From Schizochytrium sp. TIO01 (lineage: Eukaryota > Sar > Bigyra > Thraustochytrida > Thraustochytriidae), in the NCBI GenBank assembly GCA_004764695.1, contig SMSO01000032.1, forward strand, positions 1,076,501-1,140,500: a DNA stretch of 64,000 nucleotides, written 5' to 3'. This document shows positions 45,301-54,293 of the stretch, piece by piece. A model generated the notes under the pieces. The model saw only the letters and a list, made by a program, of their open reading frames with translations. It did not search any database and was not told where the DNA came from. The position numbers were made by a program, and so were the translations under genes. The first letter of the stretch is position 1. Each line of letters opens with the position of its first letter.

Positions 45301-48300
45301 GGAAGCCAAGGGCGCTTCGTGGATGTGAATCAGAAAATCTCTGCAACCGACGTTCGTCTTCATATCTACGTAGAGTGTTTTCCATGTTGGCGATACCTTC
45401 CTCTAGGCGCAACATATGCTCCTCGTCCCTAGAACGAAGCTTCTCCAAATGCGTCTTCTCCTCTTTAAGAAGTTGCATCTCTCGGCTTTGACGCATTGAA
45501 TCTAGCTTAGCTGCTTTGAGGTCCTCATTCAGCTGCAAAAGACGTTGCGCAAGGTTTCTATGTTCGCTTTTTATTGAGCCATCCTTGCTATTTTCATCAG
45601 GAGTACTGAGCACACGGTGTTTGAGATCTTCCATAGCAGAGGCCATGGTCTCAAGTTCAATTCGTTTGGCTTCAATTTCAGACTCTAAGTGTCTTCGTGA
45701 TGTCTCTGAGCGGCGCAGAGCTTCTTCTGAATGCTCTGCAGATTCTCCCAGGCGGGCAATCATCTCTGATAGTTGCTCCATATTTGCCATTGACGTTGAC
45801 GGTGAAGTCATCGTAACAAGTGCCAAAGATGCTGTATTTGTTGCATTTGACGGATTGGGTGGAGGCGAAGCGCCCAAATGTTCTAAAGCGCTTTCGAGAG
45901 CAAGAATTCGGCTACGGACCTCCTCACGAGTTTGCTGAAGGACACGGTCCTTTTCGTCAATCTGTGCTTCTTGCTTGCGAAGGCGAATTTCATATCGCCT
46001 CACTGTTGCTTGAGCCTTTTCAAACTTTCTCACAAAAAGTTGATAACTAACCTTGGTTGTGGTCAGCTCATGCTGCAGCTTCCCGATTATAGCATCATCA
46101 TCCGAGCGTGCATTAACCTCGCGTAGCTGCTCTCGAAGAGTGTCAGTCTCTTGCACTCGAGCATTTTGAAGCGCTTCAAACGCTTGCACTTGTGTGGTTG
46201 CAATATCGGCTAACTCGCGATGCCTTTCTGCCTCACGCGAGATGGCTTTGTACATATTTTCAAGGTCTTTAATTCTCTCATCTAAGACCTTGCGCTCTTC
46301 GCTCGTTGCTCCTCCCTGGAACCTGGACTGAAGCTCAGATAGTTCTTGCTCAATCTTTTTAATCACCTCACGTGCAGCCTCGAGAGACTCTTCGGCTCGA
46401 TCTGCCCGCTCAGTTTCGCTTTCAAGCTCCTTAGCTAAGTCTGTAGCTCTTTTATCAAGAATGTCTGCTTTTTTCACTGTTGACGCCAGCACAATTTCTT
46501 TCTCAACTGCATCACCCTTAAACTTAGCAACCTGTTGAATCAAATCGTTCTGCTCGCTTGGTGCTTCTTCTTCTCTTAGGCGTCGCTGTAGCCACTCGTA
46601 CTGCTCCTTCGAAGCTAAGTTCTCTTTTCGAATCCTTGTTGCTTCAGTACGGGCGAGCTCAAGGTCTGACTCCAGAGCGTTGACTCGTCTCCTCAACGCC
46701 TGGGCTCCACTGGTCTTGCCACGAAGTTGTGCTTCGCGAGCCAGCAAGTCTCGATACTTATGGTTTACTTGGGCGAGTTTGCGCACAACTTGTTCGTGAG
46801 AGTCTCTCGGGACGAGTCTGTCCATGGAGCGCTGCATCGCATCTAGCTGAGCTTGAGCGCCAGCCTTCCACTCTTCTAAGTAGAGAACCCTCTCGCGAAG
46901 TGCAGTTTCCGCCTGGATCATTTCGTGCTGAAGAATTTCCTTTTCTTGGCGAACGAGACGTTCTTCCTCTACAATAAGGTTATAGCGTCGCGCTAGAACA
47001 ACTTCATTGACCTCAAGGATAGCTACCTTGCGCGTGAGGTCTTTGGCATGTGTTCGTGCATCATGATCATCTCCATCTAGAACCGCACAAAGTGTATCAA
47101 GTCTGCGTGCTTTCACACGGAGGGCATCTCTTTCGCCACGAGCTTCATCTGCCTCCTTACGCAAATTATCCGTTTGCATTTTCCAGTTTTCGCGAGCTTC
47201 AACATATTCACGATAAAGAATTGCCATCTGGGAAGCATGAGTTTCGATTTTCCTGGCATAGTCTTGCAAGGATGACTCTAGCTGCACAGTTTCCCGTTCT
47301 TTCTGCAGAAGGCGTTCCATACAGGCAGTGAGTCGGTTGTTTGCAAGAATCATGGGTTCAGTCCACTCTTCCGGTGGTAAACGATACTGTGTGATGTGCT
47401 GCTCTGCGAATTGCTGGCCAACCATAGTTGAGGGCATTTCAAGCTCAGAGCGTTCGTAGAATGGTGAAGAAGAACGAGCCTGTGAGTAGCCTCCGTGGCC
47501 TCCTCCTCGAGTAGCTCTCGGCGAGGGTGAAATCAACATATCTGGCCCAGCCTGCTGAATTCTCTCAAGGAGTAACTCAGCTTCTTGAAGACGATGTGTA
47601 AGTTGCTCGTTCATCGCAGATTGCCGCTCGAGCTCGTTGCGCATGGACTCGACCTGATCGCGATCGAGTTTGGTTTGCCCACTAGAGCCTGCTTCGAGCT
47701 TCGACTGAAGCATTTGCATCAGCTTTTCGTAGCCGGGGTCGATGTGAGGAGACCGCATGGGCATGTGGCTTGGTGATCCTTGGCCATCGCGACGCCGTCC
47801 AAGTGATTCAATGCTGAGCTGTTGCGAGCTCATAAAATTTGAAATGGTTCTTTGAATGTCAAGTTTCATTTCAGCCATCATAGCTTGCTGATCTCGAGCA
47901 AGCTTCTCAAGCTGCTCCTGGTTGCTAAAGCCTCCGGAAATGCCGTGACGCTTGTCATGACCAAAAGTCGAGGAGCCAACAGAAGAGGAATTCGGATCAC
48001 TGAGGTCGCGGTATTGCGAAACTGCATTCTCATGAATAGGATCAGACGCCTCAGGGAATGTGACGGGAAAGTTATTCTCAACACGCAGCTCAGCTGCTGC
48101 AAGATCACGCTCTGTCTCTCGAAGGCGTTGCTTAAGATCTCTAATCTCCTCCCTGAGCTGCAGCGATTTATCATTGAGTGGAAGTTCCACACGGCCCTCG
48201 CGTAGATTATCCACAAATTGGTTCACCTGCGTAATCTGCTCCGCTGTAAGACCAAATAGTTTCATGCCCTTCTCTCCCATGTTGAGTGCATTAACTCTTA

Positions 48301-49747
48301 GCGAGTCGAGCAGCCTGACTCTCTCGTCTTCAAGTGCTTCATTCTGACTCTCTAGCTCTCGGATAAGCGCTTGCAGCCTCTCGGTTTGGCCCCGCATACC
48401 TTCCTCCAGCTCCAAGTCATCATACTGGAAGCTCTCAGGCACACCAGCCTTCTTCTTTAGCCTTCGGCATGTTTCATAGAGCTTCTCATGTGCCGCAATT
48501 CTTTCTGACAAGGCTTGATTCAGTCTCCTTATCTCCTTGTCCCTCCTTTTAATGTCTCCCTTTAGTTTCTTTTGCTTCACCACTGCCTCCGTGAGCCCAT
48601 GTCCCCTCTCATACTCAGCCAGTGTGAACTCTCTGTCTTGAAGCTCTTCTTCGACAGCTGCCTTCTCTTCGTCCAGCTCACGGTATCGTGCCCTCTCCTC
48701 TTCCAAGATCTGATCGCGGTGCACTAAGACCTGTTTCAGGCGCTCGATCTCTGCCTTTTCCTTCTCGAGAGCGATATCAATAAATTTCCCTTGGTCTGCC
48801 CGAAGTGCGTCGTTGTCTCGTGCCAGCTCTCGCATGTCATCCTTTGCCGCTTCTAGCTCCTCTCTTGTTTTTGCAAGTTCCTTTGCAACAGAAGCTGCTT
48901 TTTCTTCTGATGCGACGAGTTCCTGCTCAATCTCCCTCAAACCTGACTCCACGAGGAGGGCATCACAACGCTTCTGCAGATCTTTTTGTGCTGCTCTTTC
49001 TGCCTCAAGGTCTGCCTGCACTGAGCGTACTTTTGCTTTCCATTTATCCACCTTGGCCTTAACACGTTCTTCAACCTCAACCTCCATCTCTGCTGCTGCT
49101 GATACCTCTTCCTGTGCTGCTGCCAGAGCCGCATCACGTTCTGCCAAGAGTCGTTTCAATTCCTCTACCTCACTCTCGGTGTCCTGGAGTTCTTGCCTTG
49201 ATGCTTCGAGGTTAGCATTCTGGGCCTTAAGCTCCTCCTCCTTCTCTGTGACAGCCTGGTATAGCGTCTTTATATCTGCCTCGTGTCTCGCGAGCTCATT
49301 ACGGAGGTCCGTGTTCTCCGTTAGCGTCTTCACGAGGGTTTTGTTGAGTGACTTCTTGTGTTCTCCGAGGCGGCCTTCATGTTCTACAGCCTGTTCTGAT
49401 CTTTGTCGCATCGCATGTAGATTTTCTTCTGCAGTCTCAAGTCTTTCCTGTGTCTTTTGTAGTTCCGCCTCGAGCCTCAGCTTGTCCATCTTGAGCGCCT
49501 TCGTTTGCAGGTCAAGCTCTCGCGCCCTTGCTTCTTGGCTCTTGCCCGCATCCATCGACCGTTCCCGTTCATCTTCCGCCCTTGCCAGCTGAGCTCTCAG
49601 CTCCAGAACTTCTTCGCGCAGTTCAAGTTCTCCTCCGAGCCCTCCATCGCGCAGCTCTGCCTCCAGCTGCAAGTTCCTCGCCAGCGCCTCCGCGAGCTCG
49701 TCACTCAGCTGCTCCAGCTGCTCCGCAAGCTCTGCTTGAGTTGCCAT
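42320..49747 (-). CDS. CEP290: Centrosomal/ciliary protein CEP290
   Basis: 2475 residues, almost exactly the size of animal CEP290. The start is the first ATG (49747, MATQAELAEQ); the open frame runs 15 codons further without Met. It is almost entirely coiled coil in one uninterrupted exon. CEP290 forms the Y-links of the ciliary transition zone that gate protein entry. Recognisable conserved blocks: EKLYETCRRLKKKAGVPE with the later LFGLTAEQITQVNQFVDNL (about 450-530), ARKIETHASQMAILYREYVEA with RKVAILEVNEVVLARRYNL (about 840-945), and the C-terminal signature NAFDMDFFEEIEDLKYRY (end at about 2457). A Ser/Gly/Pro-rich break (about 600-800) interrupts the coiled coil. Its presence means the organism builds motile or sensory flagella with a transition zone. 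Several antisense open frames of 200-260 codons are by-products of codon bias. Confidence 0.95.
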   Translation of the reverse strand: MATQAELAEQLEQLSDELAEALARNLQLEAELRDGGLGGELELREEVLELRAQLARAEDERERSMDAGKSQEARARELDLQTKALKMDKLRLEAELQKTQERLETAEENLHAMRQRSEQAVEHEGRLGEHKKSLNKTLVKTLTENTDLRNELARHEADIKTLYQAVTEKEEELKAQNANLEASRQELQDTESEVEELKRLLAERDAALAAAQEEVSAAAEMEVEVEERVKAKVDKWKAKVRSVQADLEAERAAQKDLQKRCDALLVESGLREIEQELVASEEKAASVAKELAKTREELEAAKDDMRELARDNDALRADQGKFIDIALEKEKAEIERLKQVLVHRDQILEEERARYRELDEEKAAVEEELQDREFTLAEYERGHGLTEAVVKQKKLKGDIKRRDKEIRRLNQALSERIAAHEKLYETCRRLKKKAGVPESFQYDDLELEEGMRGQTERLQALIRELESQNEALEDERVRLLDSLRVNALNMGEKGMKLFGLTAEQITQVNQFVDNLREGRVELPLNDKSLQLREEIRDLKQRLRETERDLAAAELRVENNFPVTFPEASDPIHENAVSQYRDLSDPNSSSVGSSTFGHDKRHGISGGFSNQEQLEKLARDQQAMMAEMKLDIQRTISNFMSSQQLSIESLGRRRDGQGSPSHMPMRSPHIDPGYEKLMQMLQSKLEAGSSGQTKLDRDQVESMRNELERQSAMNEQLTHRLQEAELLLERIQQAGPDMLISPSPRATRGGGHGGYSQARSSSPFYERSELEMPSTMVGQQFAEQHITQYRLPPEEWTEPMILANNRLTACMERLLQKERETVQLESSLQDYARKIETHASQMAILYREYVEARENWKMQTDNLRKEADEARGERDALRVKARRLDTLCAVLDGDDHDARTHAKDLTRKVAILEVNEVVLARRYNLIVEEERLVRQEKEILQHEMIQAETALRERVLYLEEWKAGAQAQLDAMQRSMDRLVPRDSHEQVVRKLAQVNHKYRDLLAREAQLRGKTSGAQALRRRVNALESDLELARTEATRIRKENLASKEQYEWLQRRLREEEAPSEQNDLIQQVAKFKGDAVEKEIVLASTVKKADILDKRATDLAKELESETERADRAEESLEAAREVIKKIEQELSELQSRFQGGATSEERKVLDERIKDLENMYKAISREAERHRELADIATTQVQAFEALQNARVQETDTLREQLREVNARSDDDAIIGKLQHELTTTKVSYQLFVRKFEKAQATVRRYEIRLRKQEAQIDEKDRVLQQTREEVRSRILALESALEHLGASPPPNPSNATNTASLALVTMTSPSTSMANMEQLSEMIARLGESAEHSEEALRRSETSRRHLESEIEAKRIELETMASAMEDLKHRVLSTPDENSKDGSIKSEHRNLAQRLLQLNEDLKAAKLDSMRQSREMQLLKEEKTHLEKLRSRDEEHMLRLEEGIANMENTLRRYEDERRLQRFSDSHPRSALGFPMPKGSSVIDSSDHLVRELGEEEVRSSMLQIEKNIPSHDVSHTSSATLAELDRQLREAEDREERFQRQLQHKANQVRLLRKRLRAEGLPDDPEDLNLDEDDEANQGEELEYASATGRQHVKNRAANLYQADARKLQVAAQQSVASFKDIIARKNQTIEALKQKLEMERKAVLAERERDQAEIERLTEKLYEDNRDAINNLRTAYEDISRGAIPGQGDEGGAEYADAAYNRELVDRLEEADIILERKDRRILELERMVEELQILRGKAEDRAGQSAEIAETLREKVRRMAEQNEAHGAKELLKQLRGQLAAKEKTLAGLRSAVLALKTEFVKAEEEHEQELIKRDRAMNALSSTVRKPSKDDENQAVTANVRDQLEALRERVEQTQQDLDNTKRREEKFRTENSKLRQELQEQADEAELRGEEQSRSGADVGKLQRKIDELRRENRRLRENLQNLQALQTRGGGESKAPDNTQRNDHSDTAASSQEIERLEKRVKVLEAQNAALRSAAKSSGYNSNHVLSATSHNANANQDSTSRWEADKKLEKKVALLTRRLEERTRELEASRAQTQQAKQLVEKVSQQARSLRAPSSAWGATANGASRTVKEQEQVRDLRRNLDEALQEIEEKNDQITELRRLTEIEHPSEIAKLNSDLRATRVRLREAEDELESLQFRKRHRTGNADSLQIAEDQYSREDELRQQLNQSRRDARELENELLDRDNTILELRFEMEQLSSRYEKVRRDDEMKQGSSSPAHSAPRAPGERFKRERDLENVVESMKKVVSKLQAENERLKRSSTSNARYTDLQKQVKSLKQENQELIAQKESLQQNSSKYNDASAKAIRLQDAVRNLRRQVRSLEADVDKERAQATSLRTENEKLADELQQASDRLTGRQPHSGNGRDYEVDDLRRKVREQTRVIEALRMEVTAATDLPSGISLGAAGHEVHAELDDLREENRRLKNELNAFDMDFFEEIEDLKYRYQQATEENSRLRARLLEN

Positions 49748-52209
49748 TGTGCCTCTACCAGCAGCTGCTCCAGCCGCCAGCCCGACGGGCACGAATGATT
49801 CTTCGTCGCGAAGAGACTTCGCGACAGAAGCACGACGCCGCCTCTGCGAGCGCCGCTTCGAGTTTGAGCAACGAATTCAAACCTCTCTTTTTTTTTTCAA
49901 ACTCGAGGAAATTCAAATTCGAATTCATCCCGTTTAGTACCAGACGGGGCCTACTTACCGAAAACTTACCAGCAAGCTAGAGCGGTAGAACTAAGGGACC
50001 CCTCATTTATTAATTTGCAGTAGCTAAGTGCTATTGCCATCCCAGCCGATCAGTAGATAGTTGAAAAAGCGGTTATAACCGGTATAGTATGCATGTAGTA
50101 GTGCTTATAATGTTAGGGTTGTTGCATAGGTAGGTAGGTAGGTTGACGAAAGTGCAGTACGAACAGATATTAGAAAGATAGGAATTGAGGAGGAAATTAC
50201 TTTTTCACGGAGGAGGATTCGATACTAATGATTCCTGTGCGGATTCTCGTACTCTCAAAGTTGGTAATGATAGGTGGCTTTGGGTTGAACATGTAATCCT
50301 CTAGGTTCATCAAGGTGATCCGTAAAGGTGAGGAGCACGTTGCGGAATTATGTGCTTTGTTTTATTTGTACTTTAGATAGCAGGATGAAGGAAAATTTGG
50401 CGACGTTTGGAGAGTTGTAATGTAAATTACAGCTTTTACATCCTACCATATGCCCAAGACCCAGAATAAAGTTGACCCAAAATTGTATATTAACAGGGAT
50501 ACCTAAAACAAGATTATATTTATTTATTACAATAGGTTCAGATGATATTTTATATTTGTTCGATTTGAAGCAGAATTTAAAAGGTATACAAGCAAACAAA
50601 CAAGAGAACTTGAATGCATACATCAATGATATGATCAGTAGCATCTAACAGTTCTGTTGAGCATCCAAGCTTTCCTCGATGGCAAGGTCTAGTGAGAATT
50701 CACATGAGGAAGTTAAGCATATGCCATAATATGTATTTTTTGAACGAGTAATCTTCTTAAATAAACGAACCTAAAGCGTAATTGCTGCTTTGTTTGGTTA
50801 TTGCCATAAGCAATTGCTGAAAATTAGGTCCCAAAGCCTGAAAACCTGTGCTTGCAACTGGTCTATTTCCTCTGATTAATTTCGGGCAGAAAATACGAAA
50901 CAGGCAACAACATCTTCAATCCCATTTCCACCAGAGTCCTTTGCTAGGATTTGGTAAAATCAAGCTAACCCAAACCTGGGAGCGTCTAACTTTCTATCTC
51001 TGGGCTGGGCACGCCATAGTGGTCGCCCCTAAGGGCGGCCGCCTTCTTCAGGCTAGCCTATCATGCCTAGTAATACCCATAGTGAGCCTTTAGGGACAGG
51101 TTTATTGTGTATGTGGTAATGGATTTAGACAAGAAACCAATTGCGGCTTTTGCGTCGCGTGCGCGCAGAAACATGCTCTTATTTGGTGCCAGTGCCAAAA
51201 GAGAACGAGTCGCTGCTCGTGTACAAACAGTAGTCCATTTCTCCGCTTTTGGTCCCAAGAGGGTGGCTGCCTTTCTCAGTATGGGCTCCTTAGGGACATT
51301 GGTCAGGGTTTTGGGGACCAACACTGGCGAATTGGGCGAAAGTTAGGGCCCGTGCAAATTGCAAACCAGCAGACAAAGTCAGACTGATCATTTCATCCAA
51401 GGCACTGAAGGCTCGAAATTAAAGCACCTTCAATCAACTCCTCAAATCTCACTTGTCTATGAATTATGAGGATGAATTTATCATTGCATTCCATTATTGT
51501 TCTCATTTTTAAATATATATTTTTTTTAATGAGGTAAAAATTAATCGATGGGAGACGATCTGAGCTGGCAAATTATGCGCATATCTGGAAAAGGAAATAG
51601 GCGGCGACTTGAAGCTTCATTGTACCGGTCATGGCTTTCCCCAGCCTACTATGTATTTGGTATGGAATCATGTGGAGTACATGGGTGCTGGGGATCTTAT
51701 CATGATCGACCAAAGGCGGTCGTATCGCAGCCTGGGTTGAAAAGAGGCTAGGTACACATGGCAGGGAAGACATTGCCTTGATATAAAGGGAGCTTTCATT
51801 TGCTTCTGTATGGTTTGAGGAACCCTGCCTTCCCTCAACCTGGATAATCTATTGACGTTAATCTTTGCAAAGAACCAGATATGCTATGGGTTCTTTATAC
51901 AAGCCAGTTTGGGAGGGATCGACTTTGACGCCTGCTCCCAAACCTCAAGCTTATAGAAGACCATAATGAATGTCTATGCTGGCCCAATTGGTCTCAGGGA
52001 CTAATCCTATACGTGAAAGAATGATGAAACCTTTTAGGAGCTCTACGTTGCCCGTTCGGCATTTTGGAGCAAACCCAGAACTCAACTCTCTCCAGAATAC
52101 TTAAAGTGACAGCTGAAAATCAATCTACGTAGACGTAGACGTGATATCTTCATACTTTGATAGACAAAGTCAGAGTCTAGAAAAGAAACGAAGGTAGAGC
52201 ACTATAAAG
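49748..52209. other. Intergenic, 2.5 kb
   Basis: Divergent space between CEP290 and the WH2/RhoGAP gene. No conserved gene recognised. Short open frames at 51107-51346 and 51548-51751 (plus) have coding-like composition but match nothing I know. A short (GTAG)n run lies near 50129-50142. Confidence 0.4.
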
Positions 52210-53577
52210 ATGCCTCCTCCAGCAGGTTTTCTGGCTGATATCCAGAAAGGTAAGAAGCTCAAGCAAGTAAATCAAGCCGATATTAACGATAGAAGCCAAG
52301 CTCAAGGAGGTACTATCACAAGCGAGAGCAACGCAGCCAACAAAGGTTTCACAACACCACGTGCAACGCCAGCTGCCCCAGCAGGGTCTTTTCTGGCAGA
52401 GTTACAGAAAAGACAAGGGAACTCAACCGAGAGCTGTCCAGCATCTGCATCGTCGGTGCTCCCGGTTGCGAACCAAGCACCTCCTCCCATTCCTCTGCGT
52501 AGCAGCTCCCCATCCCAAGTGCTACCTCAAATCAGTACGGCTCACACTAGCTCGCCGAAAACATCTAACTCGACTAGCGAACATCCAAATTCACTTAGAT
52601 CAGGTGCGTCGAGCCCATCTCAAGCTCGCATGCGCCATCTGCGAAAACAGCTTGCTGATCGTCATCCAACTTTGCAACCAATGAGTTCTCCCCCAGCACC
52701 TATAAGCACTTCGAAAAAAGATGATATCTGGGTAATCGAAGCTGACCACCCAGAGGTTCAATGCGTTCGTGTTGCTGTCCGAGCTATTCACAAGCATCCC
52801 GACTTCCACAGAACTTCAGGTCTATTCGTCGAGAATCATCCGAAAGAGGATGCTGCAGCCCTACTAAAACGGGTGCTCAAAGATGCTAAGAAGGAATCCA
52901 AAGTAAAGGATCACCTTGCTAACGCCCATATCTTAACCCTAGCTCAGATGGTCAAGTTGTATCTGAAAAACAAGTCTGAACCACTCATCGCATGTTCGCT
53001 CAATGATGGCTTAGTAAAGGCCATGGGCTCCAACATGTCTCGCCAGGAACAGATTGAGCGACTTCAAAAAGTATTCAATTCTGCAATTGGTGCACCTGGT
53101 GAGCGAGCCCTTCTCAAAGAGATTTGTGATTTACTTGGGTGCATCTATGGAGTAAAAACCTCCACCTTGGCATATACGTTTGGTCCCCTTCTCATCCATA
53201 TGGCGCTTTCCCCTGCTGCTATTGCTGCAATAAAGACTGCCAATACTGCGGTGGAATTGATGATTGAAGAGTATGATATTGTCTTTTCACCGCCTGGTAC
53301 CATCAGTACAAGAACCAGTACTAGTAGCAGTGCAAGTGAGAACAGCTTTAGAACTCCTTGGGCTCCTCCGGAGGATGTAAGTCCTATTCGATTGGACGGG
53401 CCACAACTCAAGCTAGGCGACATTGCTTCACAATTGGGCAAACTTCGTAAAGTCCCAGGAAAGAAGGCTTCCTGTAGAATTGGTGCACAAATTTCACCAC
53501 CAAGCTCTCCTGGCGGTTCCCAGCAGGCTCCTCCAATTCCACGCCGCACCTCACTTTCTACAATTGCAGCTTCATAA
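52210..53577 (+). CDS. WH2-motif RhoGAP protein
   Basis: 455 residues, single exon. The N-terminus has an actin-binding WH2 motif, FLADIQKGKKLKQV (residues 7-20), and a second degenerate copy SFLAELQKRQ (60-69) without the LKKV part. A disordered Ser/Pro-rich linker with possible SH3 ligands (APPPIPLRSS; later QAPPIPRRTS at the C-terminus) leads to a RhoGAP domain at about 175-365: FHRTSGLF carries the catalytic Arg finger, AHILTLAQMVKLYLKNKSEPLI is the lid helix, and ICDLLGCIYGVKTSTLAYTFGPLLI is the Asn/Thr-helix region. The predicted role is to switch off a Rho/Rac GTPase where monomeric or barbed-end actin is bound. The family-typical Asn after the linker helix is not obvious (GVKTSTLAYTFGP), so GAP activity is probable, not certain. 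WH2 directly fused to RhoGAP is unusual. Confidence 0.85.
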   Translation: MPPPAGFLADIQKGKKLKQVNQADINDRSQAQGGTITSESNAANKGFTTPRATPAAPAGSFLAELQKRQGNSTESCPASASSVLPVANQAPPPIPLRSSSPSQVLPQISTAHTSSPKTSNSTSEHPNSLRSGASSPSQARMRHLRKQLADRHPTLQPMSSPPAPISTSKKDDIWVIEADHPEVQCVRVAVRAIHKHPDFHRTSGLFVENHPKEDAAALLKRVLKDAKKESKVKDHLANAHILTLAQMVKLYLKNKSEPLIACSLNDGLVKAMGSNMSRQEQIERLQKVFNSAIGAPGERALLKEICDLLGCIYGVKTSTLAYTFGPLLIHMALSPAAIAAIKTANTAVELMIEEYDIVFSPPGTISTRTSTSSSASENSFRTPWAPPEDVSPIRLDGPQLKLGDIASQLGKLRKVPGKKASCRIGAQISPPSSPGGSQQAPPIPRRTSLSTIAAS

Positions 53578-54293
53578 GCAAGCACTTCCTACAAATGACT
53601 ATGATCTGAAAATGCGTTTTCTACGAGCATCTCGCCTACACTTGAAAATCAGAGTCACTTCGCATACACACAGACTCTGGGTATATCATTGCAACACGCA
53701 TGGGAAATTGGCCTATCAGAGTGCTTTGGTTTAATAGTTGAGATGTTTCTGCATTGCCTTTCGTAAGCTTCCTGCATTTTAGCACGAAACTTAAATTTGT
53801 TCGTGAGTACAGCATTTTTGATGGAACTACGAAGATAATAATGATCTATGGGTTTTACCGCACAAACCTTTCTTGACACCACTGAATCTTACATGAATGA
53901 CCCCTACATTAAATGAAACAAAGTGTTTTATTTTTAACATAAATTCTGAATACAATGACAACACCACATATTTTCTTTGAATTTGGATACTTAGTTAGTA
54001 ATTAGTTACAGGCGAAGACATACAGGTTGTGTTCTCGCGATAGGGCACGGTGTTGAGGTCACGGTGTTGAGGCAATATTCGCTACTGCTCATCTGCTAAT
54101 GGTCCTTCGCAGGAGGGAAAAAAAAGGAGGGGGGGAGAGGAAAAATGAAATGGTTGTCAAAAGTAGTACATGTGAAAAGGGCCACTCAATGGGCCTACAT
54201 CAATTCAAGTCTATTTCATCTTTGCCTTTTCTTCAATTTGGGGTGTGGAAATTATTTCGCCGGTATGGTTGGGACTCGGGTACGCTAAAGTTT
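53578..54293. other. Intergenic between convergent WH2-RhoGAP and GGPP synthase
   Basis: 716 bases holding two 3' UTRs. A purine run (GGAGGGGGGAGAGG) lies near 54127. No gene seen. Confidence 0.5.

Noticed and set aside
43678-49592. Long antisense ORFs (up to about 260 codons) within CEP290
   Set aside because: Ser/Arg-rich shadows of coiled-coil codons; the sense frame has clear homology.
51741-51845. Copia reverse-transcriptase-like phrase LLLYGLRNP
   Set aside because: A short match in a frame closed by stops; no integrase, RNase H, LTR or target-site duplication seen.
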